Origin: Microvirga sp. BSC39
GTDB lineage: Bacteria; Pseudomonadota; Alphaproteobacteria; Rhizobiales; Beijerinckiaceae
Length of the DNA: 64,000 nt
Direction of reading: 5' to 3'
NCBI RefSeq assembly: GCF_000739015.1
Contig: NZ_JPUG01000073.1
Location: 1 to 64,000 of the forward strand
The notes beneath the pieces are model-generated. The model searched no databases. It had not been told where the DNA came from and saw only the letters and a list, made by a program, of their open reading frames with translations. Below, piece after piece: positions 26,452-35,527 of this stretch. Each line of letters starts with the position of its first letter. Within the stretch, counting starts at the first letter, position 1. The position numbers and the translations under genes are program-made.

Positions 26452-27048
26452 ATGCGCACCAGCCCGGCCCTAGGCCTGAGTCTTCTGGTCCTGTTCATGG
26501 GATCGGCAGGCGCTTTGGGCTCCGATTTCAAGCGACAGGCCGATACTTCCCAAACGTCATCTCAAGCGAGCATCTTGTCGGAATTCCGGTTCGGATTGTC
26601 CGCTCAGGATCCCTGGGGTCGAGAAGGAGCCGACGGATCCGCCAACCTGACCGGCGAAATCCTGTTCGACAAGCCTTTCACCGCATCGGACCTTTTCACC
26701 AGCTATTTCATTCCCCGGCCGCATATCGGCGGCAGCCTGAATTTCGACGACCGCACAAGCTTCGCCTATGCGGGCTTGTCCTGGACGATCGACGTCACGC
26801 CGAACATCTTCGTGGAAGGCAGCCTCGGCGGCGCCATCCATAACGGCAAGGATTCCTCGCATCCGCTCTCCGACCGTCAGGCGGTGGGTTGCTCGCCCCT
26901 CTTCCGTGAATCCGGTTCGGTGGGCGTGCGGCTCTCCGCCAACTGGAGCGTGATGGCGACCATCGAGCGCCTGTCCGACGGCGGAACCTGCTCGGACGAG
27001 AATAGAGGCTTGACGAATGTCGGCGCGCGGGTTGGGTATTCGTTCTAG
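26452..27048 (+). CDS. PagL-like acyloxyacyl hydrolase (lipid A deacylase family)
   Basis: A 198-residue outer-membrane beta-barrel candidate with a signal peptide ending near SAGALGSD and alternating strand patterns. It closes with RGLTNVGARVGYSF, ending in the terminal aromatic typical of barrels. PagL removes the 3-O acyl chain of lipid A using a His-Ser pair in an HxSN motif. Here the equivalent position reads ERLSDGG: the serine (S175) is kept but the histidine is replaced by R173. The protein may therefore be inactive as a deacylase or be a structural relative. ATG 26452 or 26440 could be the start; the former has GGA 10 bp upstream. Confidence 0.7.
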   Translation: MRTSPALGLSLLVLFMGSAGALGSDFKRQADTSQTSSQASILSEFRFGLSAQDPWGREGADGSANLTGEILFDKPFTASDLFTSYFIPRPHIGGSLNFDDRTSFAYAGLSWTIDVTPNIFVEGSLGGAIHNGKDSSHPLSDRQAVGCSPLFRESGSVGVRLSANWSVMATIERLSDGGTCSDENRGLTNVGARVGYSF

Positions 27049-27073
27049 CGAATCCTAACCTGTCGGGCCTTTC

Positions 27074-27649
27074 ATGGTCGTTCTCAACCGCATCTACACC
27101 CGCACCGGCGACAAGGGCACGACGGCGCTCGCCGCCGGCGGTCGCCGGCCCAAGCACGATCTGCGCATCGAGGCCTATGGCACGGTCGACGAGACCAACG
27201 CCTGCATCGGCATGGTCCGCCTTCACACGGCCGGGCACGAGATCGACCCGATGCTGAGCCGCATCCAGAACGACCTGTTCGATCTCGGCGCCGACCTCGC
27301 GACGGTGGAGACGGACAAGCCCCTCCCCTACGAGCCCCTGCGCATCACGCAATCTCAGGTGGATCGTCTCGAGCAGGAGATCGATCGCCTGAATGGCGAA
27401 TTGTCCGTGCTCCGCTCCTTCGTGCTCCCGGGCGGCACGCCCGCCGCCGCCGCGCTGCATCTGGCCCGCACGATCTGCCGCCGCGCAGAGCGTCATGTGG
27501 TCGAGCTCACGGAGAAACCGGACGAGAAGGTCTCTCCGGAAGCGGTGAAATACCTGAACCGCCTGTCCGATTTTCTGTTCGTCGCATCGCGTTATGTCAA
27601 CGACAAGGGTGCGCTCGACGTTCTCTGGGTGCCGGGACAGAACCGGTAG
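27074..27649 (+). CDS. cobO: cob(I)yrinic acid a,c-diamide adenosyltransferase, PduO type
   Basis: A 191-residue ATP:corrinoid adenosyltransferase that makes adenosylcobalamin. The PduO marks are present: RTGDKGTTALAAGGR for ATP binding, then YGTVDETNACIG, and the C-terminal LPGGTPAAAALHLARTICRRAER helix. It is followed after 14 bp by the rhomboid gene. The same neighbourhood (cobO, rhomboid, etfB, etfA, hbdA) recurs in relatives. The symbol is used loosely, because the sequence is of the PduO rather than the CobA fold. Confidence 0.92.
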   Translation: MVVLNRIYTRTGDKGTTALAAGGRRPKHDLRIEAYGTVDETNACIGMVRLHTAGHEIDPMLSRIQNDLFDLGADLATVETDKPLPYEPLRITQSQVDRLEQEIDRLNGELSVLRSFVLPGGTPAAAALHLARTICRRAERHVVELTEKPDEKVSPEAVKYLNRLSDFLFVASRYVNDKGALDVLWVPGQNR

Positions 27650-27663
27650 GAAGCAACAGCGCC

Positions 27664-28371
27664 ATGTTTCTCCCGCTTCACGACGGCGTCCCGCTCAAGA
27701 ACATGAAGACGCCGCTCGCGACGCGGTTCCTGATCGGCCTGTGCATCGTCGCCTACCTCGTCACCTTCTATGCACCGCCGGGTCCCGATGCGATGGTGGG
27801 CGGCCTGGGCTTCATCCCCTCGGTCCTGTTCGGCACCGAGGCGCTACCCGAGGGCTATCCTTTCGTGCCGGTGGAGCTGACGCTGGCCACGAACATCTTC
27901 CTGCACGGATCCCTGTTCCACCTCATCGGCAACATGCTGTTCCTGTGGGTGTTCGGCGACAACGTGGAGGATGCCATGGGGCACCTGCGTTTCATCGCGT
28001 TCTTCCTGCTCTGCGGCACGGCCGCGAGCTTGGCCCATGCCTATATCACCCCGGAGCCGCACCGCCCCCTGATCGGGGCCTCAGGCGGCGTTTCGGGGGT
28101 GGTGGCGGCCTATCTGATCCTGTACCCGCGGGTGAAGATCTGGGGCCTCTTTCTCAAAGGCATTCCGCTGCACCTGCCGGCCTACTGGACCATCGGTTTC
28201 TGGTTCGCGCTCCAGTTCGCCTCGGCCTTCCTCGGCGGAGACGACAGCGTCGGCTGGTTTGCCCATCTTGGCGGATTCCTTGTCGGCGCTATTCTCATCC
28301 CCCTCATGCGCCGTCGCTACGACCCCGTGCTCGCCCGCGTCCAGGCGCAGGAACTGCAAGCGCCGCGTTGA
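27664..28371 (+). CDS. rhomboid family intramembrane serine protease
   Basis: A 235-residue polytopic protease with about six or seven helices. The catalytic serine is S140 in GASGGVSG and the catalytic histidine H201 in AHLGGFLVG. The HLIGNMLFLWVFGDNVED segment contains the family HxxxN oxyanion helix. It should cut membrane proteins within the bilayer; the substrate is unknown. It begins 14 bp after cobO and is followed by two palindromic repeats before etfB. Confidence 0.92.
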   Translation: MFLPLHDGVPLKNMKTPLATRFLIGLCIVAYLVTFYAPPGPDAMVGGLGFIPSVLFGTEALPEGYPFVPVELTLATNIFLHGSLFHLIGNMLFLWVFGDNVEDAMGHLRFIAFFLLCGTAASLAHAYITPEPHRPLIGASGGVSGVVAAYLILYPRVKIWGLFLKGIPLHLPAYWTIGFWFALQFASAFLGGDDSVGWFAHLGGFLVGAILIPLMRRRYDPVLARVQAQELQAPR

Positions 28372-28390
28372 CAATCGGATGGTGACCGCC

Positions 28391-28441
28391 GGCGCATCGT
28401 GCGGAAAAGTGGATCCGGTTTTCCGCGCCCAACGATGCGCC
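28391..28441. repeat. palindromic intergenic repeat, related variant
   Basis: The perfect 10-bp termini GGCGCATCGT / ACGATGCGCC enclose an inner inverted pair (GCGGAAAA / TTTTCCGC). Layout and length are like the repeat at 28453-28502, but the sequence differs. It belongs to the same superfamily of roughly 50-bp palindromes. Confidence 0.7.
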
Positions 28442-28452
28442 AGCCTAGAAAT

Positions 28453-28502
28453 GAGCATCGGATCGATCCCAAAAGTGCATTCCACTTTTGGGTCCGATGC
28501 TC
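28453..28502. repeat. palindromic intergenic repeat, copy 2
   Basis: Perfect termini GAGCATCGGA / TCCGATGCTC and inner arms CCCAAAAGTG / CACTTTTGGG. The sequence is nearly identical to the copy at 9565-9615, 19 kb away. It sits 86 bp upstream of etfB. Confidence 0.8.
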
Positions 28503-28588
28503 TACGGTCCCATCCGCCTTTTTCCTATATGTCCGGAGGGCCGGGTTTCGGCCATATCCGGGGATCTGCCATTGGTGAGGACGTTCGA

Positions 28589-29338
<750 letters not shown>

Positions 29339-29352
29339 GAGGATTGAAGACA

Positions 29353-30297
29353 ATGACCACTTTGCTGTTTGCCGAGCACGACAACGCCCAGCTGAAGGAC
29401 GCCACCCACAAGGCGCTCTCCGCCGCCAAGGCCCTGGGCGCGCCCGTGCATGTGCTGGTCGCCGGCTCCAACGCCCGTGCCGCCGCCGAGGCTGCTTCCA
29501 AGCTCGAAGGCGTGGAGAAGGTGCTGCTGGCCGACGCCGCTCCTTACGAGCACCAGCTCGCCGAGCCGACCGCCGCGCTCATCGTGTCGCTCGCAGGCTC
29601 CTACGATGCCCTGGTGGCGCCCGCCACCAGCAAGGGCAAGAACGTCATGCCGCGCGTGGCAGCGCTGCTCGACGTGATGCAGGTCTCCGACATCATCAAG
29701 GTGGTGTCGCCCGACACCTTCGAGCGGCCGATCTATGCCGGCAACGCCATCCAGACCGTGCAGGCCACCGACGCCAAGAAGGTGATCACCGTGCGCACCG
29801 CCGCCTTCCCGGCGGCCGGCGAGGGGGGCTCTGCCGCCATCGAGACGGTGAACGCAGCCGAGGATGCGGGGCTGTCGAGCTTCAAGGGCGAGGAGATCGC
29901 CCAGAACGACCGGCCGGAGCTGACCTCGGCGCGCATCATCATCTCGGGCGGCCGCTCGCTCGGCTCTTCCGAGAACTTCACCAAATACATCGAGCCGATT
30001 GCCGACTCGCTCGGGGCTGCCATGGGCGCTTCCCGCGCCGCAGTCGATGCAGGCTATGCCCCCAATGACTGGCAGGTGGGCCAGACCGGCAAGGTGGTGG
30101 CGCCCGACCTCTATATCGCGGTGGGCATTTCAGGCGCCATTCAGCACCTAGCCGGCATGAAGGACTCCAAGGTGATCGTGGCGATCAACAAGGACGAGGA
30201 GGCGCCGATCTTCCAGGTGGCCGATTACGGCCTCGTCGGAGACCTCTTCACCATCCTCCCTGAACTGAAGGAGGAGTTGACCAAAGCCGGTCAATAA
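29353..30297 (+). CDS. etfA: electron transfer flavoprotein subunit alpha
   Basis: The 314-residue alpha subunit, which carries FAD at the C-terminal domain. The FAD motif runs from SGGRSLGSSENF to VGQTGKVVAPDLYIAVGISGAIQH and DEEAPIFQVADYG. GAGAGG precedes ATG 29353; a TTG nine bases earlier is possible. It is transcribed with etfB. A hairpin and hbdA follow. Confidence 0.96.
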   Translation: MTTLLFAEHDNAQLKDATHKALSAAKALGAPVHVLVAGSNARAAAEAASKLEGVEKVLLADAAPYEHQLAEPTAALIVSLAGSYDALVAPATSKGKNVMPRVAALLDVMQVSDIIKVVSPDTFERPIYAGNAIQTVQATDAKKVITVRTAAFPAAGEGGSAAIETVNAAEDAGLSSFKGEEIAQNDRPELTSARIIISGGRSLGSSENFTKYIEPIADSLGAAMGASRAAVDAGYAPNDWQVGQTGKVVAPDLYIAVGISGAIQHLAGMKDSKVIVAINKDEEAPIFQVADYGLVGDLFTILPELKEELTKAGQ

Positions 30298-30316
30298 GGT
30301 CAGGAATAATGACGGA

Positions 30317-30337
30317 CCGGGCGGAACCTCCGCCCGG
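30317..30337 (+). other. stem-loop between etfA and hbdA
   Basis: A perfect 8-bp stem CCGGGCGG / CCGCCCGG with a 5-nt loop, 19 bp after the etfA stop. There is no T-run, so it is more likely an mRNA 3'-stabilising hairpin or a Rho-dependent end than an intrinsic terminator. Confidence 0.45.
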
Positions 30338-30370
30338 CCGCTGTGACGGTTGGATGCAGGCAGCAGATCG

Positions 30371-31252
30371 ATGGGCATTGAGATCAAGACGGTTGGCGTG
30401 ATCGGCGCAGGACAGATGGGGAGCGGCATCGCCCATGTCTGTTCGGTCGCGGGGTTCAACGTCCGGCTCAACGATCTCTCCGAGGACCGGATCAATGCCG
30501 GTCTGGCCACGATCAACGGCAACATGGCCCGCCAGGTCTCCAAGGGAGCCATCGCGGAGACCGACCGGCAGGCGGCGCTCGAGCGGATCAAGGCGGCCCG
30601 TTCGTATGATGACCTGGGCGCCTGCGACATCGTCATCGAGGCGGCGACCGAAAACGAGGAGGTGAAGCGCAAGATCTTCACCAATCTCTGCCCGTCGCTC
30701 CGGCCCGACGCCATGGTGGCCACCAACACCTCGTCGATCTCCATCACGAGGCTCGCGGCCGCCACGGATCGCCCTGAGAAGTTCATCGGCATTCATTTCA
30801 TGAACCCGGTGCCGGTGATGCAGCTTGTGGAACTGATCCGCGGCATTGCCACCGACGACGCGACCTACGAGTCCTCCAAGGAATTCATCCACAAGCTCGG
30901 CAAGACCTCGACGGCCGCCGAGGACTTCCCGGCCTTCATCGTCAACCGCATCCTGCTGCCGATGATCAACGAGGCGATCTACACCCTCTACGAGGGCGTC
31001 GGCTCCGTGGAGGCCATCGACACGGCCATGCGGCTGGGCGCCAACCATCCCATGGGCCCGCTCCAGCTCGCCGACTTCATCGGCCTCGACACCTGCCTGT
31101 CGATCATGCAGGTGCTGCACGAGGGCTTGGCCGATTCCAAATACCGCCCCTGCCCGCTTCTGGTGAAATACGTCGAGGCAGGCTGGCTCGGCCGCAAGAC
31201 CAAGCGCGGCTTCTACGATTATCGGGGCGAGAAGCCGGTTCCGACCCGCTGA
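30371..31252 (+). CDS. hbdA: 3-hydroxybutyryl-CoA dehydrogenase
   Basis: A 293-residue NAD(P)-dependent enzyme that interconverts 3-hydroxybutyryl-CoA and acetoacetyl-CoA. The Rossmann motif VGVIGAGQMGSGIAH is near residue 8. The catalytic block GIHFMNPVPVMQLVE is near 140 and the FIVNRILLPMINEA helix near 187. It follows etfBA, which could accept electrons from the partner acyl-CoA dehydrogenase. ATG 30371 puts the Rossmann strand at the expected distance from the N-terminus. It converges with dedA. Confidence 0.95.
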   Translation: MGIEIKTVGVIGAGQMGSGIAHVCSVAGFNVRLNDLSEDRINAGLATINGNMARQVSKGAIAETDRQAALERIKAARSYDDLGACDIVIEAATENEEVKRKIFTNLCPSLRPDAMVATNTSSISITRLAAATDRPEKFIGIHFMNPVPVMQLVELIRGIATDDATYESSKEFIHKLGKTSTAAEDFPAFIVNRILLPMINEAIYTLYEGVGSVEAIDTAMRLGANHPMGPLQLADFIGLDTCLSIMQVLHEGLADSKYRPCPLLVKYVEAGWLGRKTKRGFYDYRGEKPVPTR

Positions 31253-31298
31253 GCCGGATCCGGCCGGCGAGGCCTGCCCAAGCCCCGCCGGTGCGGGG

Positions 31299-31817
31299 TC
31301 AGATCAGCCGCCGGAACGTGTCGGTAAAGAAGTATACGCCGAAGCTCCACAGGCCTGCCCACAGCGCCGCCCCAAGAGCGTTCGCCACCACGAAACGGCT
31401 CCAGGGCATTCCGACAGATCCGGCGATCAGGCCATTGAGCTGCCGCAGGACCACGATGAAACGCGCCGTGAGCACCATGAGGAAGCCCCTCGTCTGCGCC
31501 ATGGTCTCAAGGCGCGTCAGGCGCTCAGGGGTGAGCTTCATGGCGGGGCCGAAGCGCCTCAGCAGGCGGCGGCCGCCGAACCGGCCGATCAGGTAGCCCG
31601 TGCTGTCGCCGAGCACGGCGCCCGTCCAGGCGGCCAGGAACACGTGCTCGATCTCGAGATCGCCCCGCGTGGCCAGCAGCGCGGCAGCGATCAGGGCACT
31701 CTCGCCCGGCAAGGGAACCCCGAAGGACTCGAAATAGAGGACGATCAACAGCCCCCAGGCCCCATAGGCGACGATCGCCGGTTCGATCCAGGCCAGGCCA
31801 TGCTGCAACAGGGTCAT
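31299..31817 (-). CDS. DedA family membrane protein
   Basis: A 172-residue inner-membrane protein of the DedA/SNARE-associated family. These proteins are involved in lipid carrier flipping and membrane homeostasis. The FESFGVPLPGES motif (about residue 31) and the FGGRRLLRRFGP … ARFIVVLRQLNGLIAGS block with conserved arginines are present. ATG 31817 gives a normal length; the 18 upstream codons lack homology. A separate YqaA-type relative lies at 33137. Confidence 0.9.
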   Translation of the reverse strand: MTLLQHGLAWIEPAIVAYGAWGLLIVLYFESFGVPLPGESALIAAALLATRGDLEIEHVFLAAWTGAVLGDSTGYLIGRFGGRRLLRRFGPAMKLTPERLTRLETMAQTRGFLMVLTARFIVVLRQLNGLIAGSVGMPWSRFVVANALGAALWAGLWSFGVYFFTDTFRRLI

Positions 31818-31987
31818 CGAGGCACCGGAGCAAGGGTGCGCCCGAAGGTCATGGGGTCGATCATGGCCCACGCTTCCTGTGGGTGCGTCACAGACGTTCC
31901 TGCCTTAGATCTTCACAACAGCGTCACACTGCCTATAGTCTAATCAGACGGGATAACAGTCTTCTCTTTTTCCCAAGAGGAGGTGAG

Positions 31988-32557
31988 GTGACGATACACG
32001 TCCAACCTGTTGTGCGACCGGAGGCCTGCCCGGCCCTCGTCCTCAATGCCGACTACCGGCCGTTGAGTTATTACCCCCTGTCCATCTGGTGCTGGCAGGA
32101 TGCGATCAAGGCGGTCTTCCTCGACCGGGTCAACATCGTGTCGGAATACGACAAGGTCGTGCGAAGTCCGACCTTCGAATTCCGCCTCCCCTCGGTCATC
32201 TCCTTAAAAACCTACGTCAAGCCGTCCCGGCACCCGGCCTTCACCCGCTTCAACGTCTTCCTGCGCGACCGCTTCAGCTGCCAGTATTGCGGCATTCGCG
32301 AGGACCTCACCTTCGACCACGTCATCCCCCGCTCCAAGGGCGGGCAGACCACCTGGGAAAACGTCGTCGCCGCCTGCGCGCCCTGCAACCTCAAGAAGGG
32401 GGACAAGCTGCCCCGCGAGGTGGAGATGTGGCCGAGGCAGAGCCCCTTCGCCCCCACGATCCACGACCTCCATTCCAACGGCCGTCTCTTCCCGCCGAAC
32501 TATCTCCACGACAGCTGGATGGACTATCTGTACTGGGACAGCGAGCTGGAGCCGTAA
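31988..32557 (+). CDS. HNH endonuclease family protein
   Basis: A 189-residue protein. A N-terminal region (VLNADYRPLSYYPLSIWCWQDAI) is shared by a conserved bacterial HNH family. The HNH nuclease fold follows: CxxC (C98, C101), DH (D110, H111) as the first catalytic pair, N125, and CxxC (C130, C133) completing a zinc site. The biological role is not established. It is not beside phage or restriction genes. A GTG start at 31988 follows a strong GAGGAGGT; no ATG is near. Confidence 0.88.
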   Translation: MTIHVQPVVRPEACPALVLNADYRPLSYYPLSIWCWQDAIKAVFLDRVNIVSEYDKVVRSPTFEFRLPSVISLKTYVKPSRHPAFTRFNVFLRDRFSCQYCGIREDLTFDHVIPRSKGGQTTWENVVAACAPCNLKKGDKLPREVEMWPRQSPFAPTIHDLHSNGRLFPPNYLHDSWMDYLYWDSELEP

Positions 32558-32574
32558 GGCCTTGCGCCTTCGGC

Positions 32575-33078
32575 TTATCGGCGACCAAGGAAGAACCCCT
32601 TGTCGCCCGCTGCCCTGGCCGCGAAGGCTGCAAGCGCGAGCGAGATCAGCACGTTCCACCCTGCCAGGGACAGGCCCAGGAAGCGCCATGCGGCTTCCGT
32701 GCAGCTGACCACGCGGGTGTTCTGGAGCTGGTTCAGGAAATCGCCCACATTCCCCGCGCCCTGGCCCGCTCCGCCGCCGCAATCGCTCGGCCCCGCGAAG
32801 AGGCCCCACTCGACCCCCGAATGATAGGCGCCGAGCCCTGCGCTCACGATGAAGATCAGAGCGAGGAGCCACAGGCCCGCCCGCGACCAGCGCGGCGGCA
32901 GGAGGGCGGCCACGATCCCCAGCGGAATGGCGATGTAATAGGGGGTGCGCTGGATCAGGCAGAGCTTGCAGGGCACGTAGCCGAAGACATGCTCGAAGAC
33001 GAGCGCGCCACCGATTGTGGCCGCCGCCGCCAGGGCGATGGCAAGAGCGACGTGCTTGACGTTGAGCTGCAGCCGCAT
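32575..33078 (-). CDS. dsbB: disulfide bond formation protein B
   Basis: A 167-residue inner-membrane quinone reductase that reoxidises DsbA. Four helices are visible. The first cysteine pair is C37/C40 in PCKLC. The second is C100 and C126, in SDCGGG and VVSCTE. ATG 33078 has GGAG upstream. YqaA-type protein lies 58 bp upstream on the same strand, so they may be co-transcribed. Its stop is 17 bp from the HNH stop (convergent). Confidence 0.9.
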   Translation of the reverse strand: MRLQLNVKHVALAIALAAAATIGGALVFEHVFGYVPCKLCLIQRTPYYIAIPLGIVAALLPPRWSRAGLWLLALIFIVSAGLGAYHSGVEWGLFAGPSDCGGGAGQGAGNVGDFLNQLQNTRVVSCTEAAWRFLGLSLAGWNVLISLALAAFAARAAGDKGFFLGRR

Positions 33079-33136
33079 CCGGAACTCCGATACCGTCTCG
33101 CCTGAAGGTGGGGGCCAACCCTTTCCGGGCAAAGAC

Positions 33137-33718
33137 CTAGAACAGGAATTTCACAGCAGCGAAGCCGCCGATGAACAGGGCCACGCTCAAGGCGGCGATC
33201 AGGTTGAAATGGCGGTCGATCAGCGCCTTGATGGAGGGTCCGAACCGGCTCATCAACAGGGCGATGAAGTAGAAGCGCGCGCCACGCGCCAGGAACGAGA
33301 GCAGGATAAACCAGAGCAGATTGTAGCTGGCAAGTCCGGACATGATCGTGACGAGCTTGTAGGGAAGCGGCGTCAGGCCGCCGAGCACGATCACCCAGGA
33401 CCCGTACTGCTCATACCAGGTCCGAAAGAGCTCCACCTTGTCGCTCAGGCCATAGAGGTCGATCAGCCAGAGGCCGACCGTGTCGTACATCAGGAGGCCG
33501 ATCATGTAGCCGAAGACGCCGCCCAAGACCGACGTGACGGTGCAGATGGTGCCATAGAGCCAAGCCCTGTCCGGACGGGCGAGCATCATGGGCAGGAGCA
33601 TCACGTCCGGCGGCACGGGAAAGAAGGAGCTTTCCGAGAAGGAGACGGCAGCCAGCGCATAGGGGGCCGAAGGCCGGGCCGCAAGGGACAGGGTCCAGTC
33701 GTAGAGGCGTCTCAGCAT
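33137..33718 (-). CDS. YqaA family (DedA-like) membrane protein
   Basis: A 193-residue inner-membrane protein. FSESSFFPVPPDVMLLPM near residue 26 and FLARGARFYFIALLMSRFG near 155 place it in the YqaA branch of the SNARE-associated superfamily. The function is probably in lipid or envelope homeostasis but is untested here. ATG 33718 gives the family N-terminus (MLRRLYDWTLSLA). The frame runs 42 codons further with no homology, partly over tRNA flank. Confidence 0.9.
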   Translation of the reverse strand: MLRRLYDWTLSLAARPSAPYALAAVSFSESSFFPVPPDVMLLPMMLARPDRAWLYGTICTVTSVLGGVFGYMIGLLMYDTVGLWLIDLYGLSDKVELFRTWYEQYGSWVIVLGGLTPLPYKLVTIMSGLASYNLLWFILLSFLARGARFYFIALLMSRFGPSIKALIDRHFNLIAALSVALFIGGFAAVKFLF

Positions 33719-33869
33719 GATGTTCCGCAGAGGTGTGGCGGCGAACGGGTCCGTTCGCCGCACCCCTTTGGCACAAGCTGGTCGGAATAGCGAGAGGTTG
33801 ACCTGCGGCTTCCCTTCACATCTGGCGCATTGACCAGTCTTCATGCCTCATGGTACGTCGCAGGTCCTT

Positions 33870-33954
33870 GCCCCTGTGGCGGAATTGGTAGACGCGCTCG
33901 ACTCAAAATCGAGTTCCGCAAGGAGTGCTGGTTCGATCCCGGCCAGGGGCACCA
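33870..33954 (+). tRNA. tRNA-Leu (CAA)
   Basis: An 85-nt class II tRNA. The acceptor GCCCCTG pairs with CAGGGGC, the anticodon stem is CTCGA/TCGAG with loop CTCAAAA (anticodon CAA), there is a long variable arm, the T-loop is GGTTCGATCCC, and the CCA is encoded. It reads UUG. A perfect 8-bp hairpin (33951-33970) overlaps its 3' end and may help terminate transcription, although no T-run follows. Confidence 0.95.
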
Positions 33955-34223
33955 CTGACCCTTCAGTGGTACGGCGAGAAGCCGACGCAGATCCGAAAAT
34001 GCAAAGTCGCTGAGCCCCGCCGATCTTGGGGCTGCGCTGCGCATGGCTGCCGCCTTGCTCATCTCAATGGATTATTGCTTTCGGGCTACCTCATCTTCCA
34101 CGTTGCAGAGGCGGCTATGTTTGGAACAAATGCCCGGGCTGGGGATGACGGATGCGAATGGAGCCTTGGAGGCGACCAAGCCGCATCAAGAAAGCAGTCA
34201 ATCCAAGCCGGGAGGGGCATGTC

Positions 34224-34418
34224 ATGGAATATGAAATCGAAGCAGTCGCGCGCGCGTTGTATTCTGTCGAAGACGACGCTCAGGTGTGGGAGCGTGAGCC
34301 GGAGATCCTCAAGGAAGAATTCCGTGAGCATGCCCGGACTGCCCTGGCGTTGCTTGCGCAGCACCGCAGGCAGGAGCGATATGACAGTCAGGCCGTCGCC
34401 TTTCCTTATGCCGCGTAG
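34224..34418 (+). CDS. hypothetical small acidic protein, 64 aa
   Basis: Not recognised. It is a predicted all-helical cytosolic protein (EYEIEAVARALYS … EILKEEFREHARTALALLAQH), acidic at the start and basic at the end. GGGAGGGG lies about 6-13 bp before ATG 34224, a convincing ribosome site. It follows tRNA-Leu by 269 bp, in which I see nothing else. Confidence 0.5.
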   Translation: MEYEIEAVARALYSVEDDAQVWEREPEILKEEFREHARTALALLAQHRRQERYDSQAVAFPYAA

Positions 34419-34554
34419 GCTCTGGCGCCATTCCGCTTAGTTTTTCTAGAAATCCGGGACCTGCAAAGGTCGTCATAGCCTCATGACGAGAACGCCCGCG
34501 GCTCGACTGAGCTGCGGACGCCTTGGTTGAGACGTGCCGTCGCTGTGCTGCCGA

Positions 34555-35301
34555 TCAGCCGCGACGCTCGATCACCGTCACGATGCGACGGGTGCGGGGC
34601 TCGAGGATCACGACCTGATCGCGCACGACGATGTATTTGCACTCCGGCAGGCCGGTCAGAATGCGCTGAACATTGTCCGGGCAATCGTAAAGGGTGGTCA
34701 CCGAGGTCGGAATGGTCGAGCCGACGCTGACGCTGAACTCCACATTGGTGAGCGGCTGGACATTCACGCTGGTGAACGACCGCGAGATCTGCGTCCGCTG
34801 CTCCGAGGTCACGCTGATATTCGTGGAGCTGGACGAGTTCGTGCTGCCGGTGGTGTTGGTATTGGCGGCGCCGCCCGTCGTATTGGATGCATTGCCCGTG
34901 GTGTTCGAGCTGCCGCTCGTGCCGCTGGAGGCGGTGCCGGACGTCGTGCCCTGCGTCGTCCCCTGTGCCGTGCCGGAGGTGCCGGAAGTACCCGACGTGC
35001 CGGACTGGGCGCTATCGGTCGAGCTGCCGCCCGTGGTGGAGGTGCCGGACGAGCCGCCGGTGCTGCTGGAAGCGGACCCCGAGGTCGTTCCGCTCGACGA
35101 GCCGGATGCGCCGCCCGTGGTCGAGCCCGAGGTGCCACCGGACGAACCGCCGGGCGCCATGATGGTGGAGCCGCCCGAGGAACCGCCCGAAGTGCCGCCG
35201 GAGCTGCCGCCGCTCGAGCTGCCGCTGCTCGTCTGCGCCATGGCAGCCACGCTCAGGGAAAGGGTTGCTGCTGCTACGCCGGCCAGTAAAGTAACACGCA
35301 T
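34555..35301 (-). CDS. DUF1236 domain protein with Ser/Gly/Thr-rich repeat region
   Basis: A 248-residue exported protein. A signal peptide (VTLLAGVAAATLSLSVAAMA) ends near residue 23. Residues of about 24-160 are almost only Ser, Gly, Thr, Ala and Asn, in irregular SGGSSGGT-like repeats with no fold. The C-terminal ~85 residues form the DUF1236 domain (EQRTQI … VVRDQVVILEPRTRRIVTVIE), which is common in Rhizobiales periplasmic proteins of unknown function. The repeat region may be a flexible wall-spanning linker. ATG 35301 is chosen because it starts the signal peptide. Confidence 0.8.
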   Translation of the reverse strand: MRVTLLAGVAAATLSLSVAAMAQTSSGSSSGGSSGGTSGGSSGGSTIMAPGGSSGGTSGSTTGGASGSSSGTTSGSASSSTGGSSGTSTTGGSSTDSAQSGTSGTSGTSGTAQGTTQGTTSGTASSGTSGSSNTTGNASNTTGGAANTNTTGSTNSSSSTNISVTSEQRTQISRSFTSVNVQPLTNVEFSVSVGSTIPTSVTTLYDCPDNVQRILTGLPECKYIVVRDQVVILEPRTRRIVTVIERRG

Positions 35302-35433
35302 TGGATGAGACCTCCCTATGATGGAGGGCCGACAATGACCCTCTGTAATGCCTATCAACGGGGGTTTTCAGCTAGGGTTCCGTTCCCATCCATAAGTGCT
35401 GGCGGCGTACATCTGCGGTTCATGAACATGAAC

Positions 35434-35459
35434 AAAAACCCTGAAAAACCGGGCTTTTT
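35434..35459 (-). terminator. probable terminator after rppH
   Basis: On the minus strand, AAAAGCCC pairs with GGGTTTTT (one G-T wobble) around a 9-nt loop and ends in a T-run. It lies about 70 bp downstream of the rppH stop. Confidence 0.45.
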
Positions 35460-35527
35460 CTGTTTGAAATTCATTCTCTGAGGGCAAGCGCGGAAGGCGC
35501 TGTGCGGAGCCCGATCATGCAGGCTCG

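Noticed and set aside
33951..33970. Calling the hairpin at the end of tRNA-Leu an intrinsic terminator
   Set aside because: The stem is perfect, but it overlaps the tRNA CCA end and no T-run follows.
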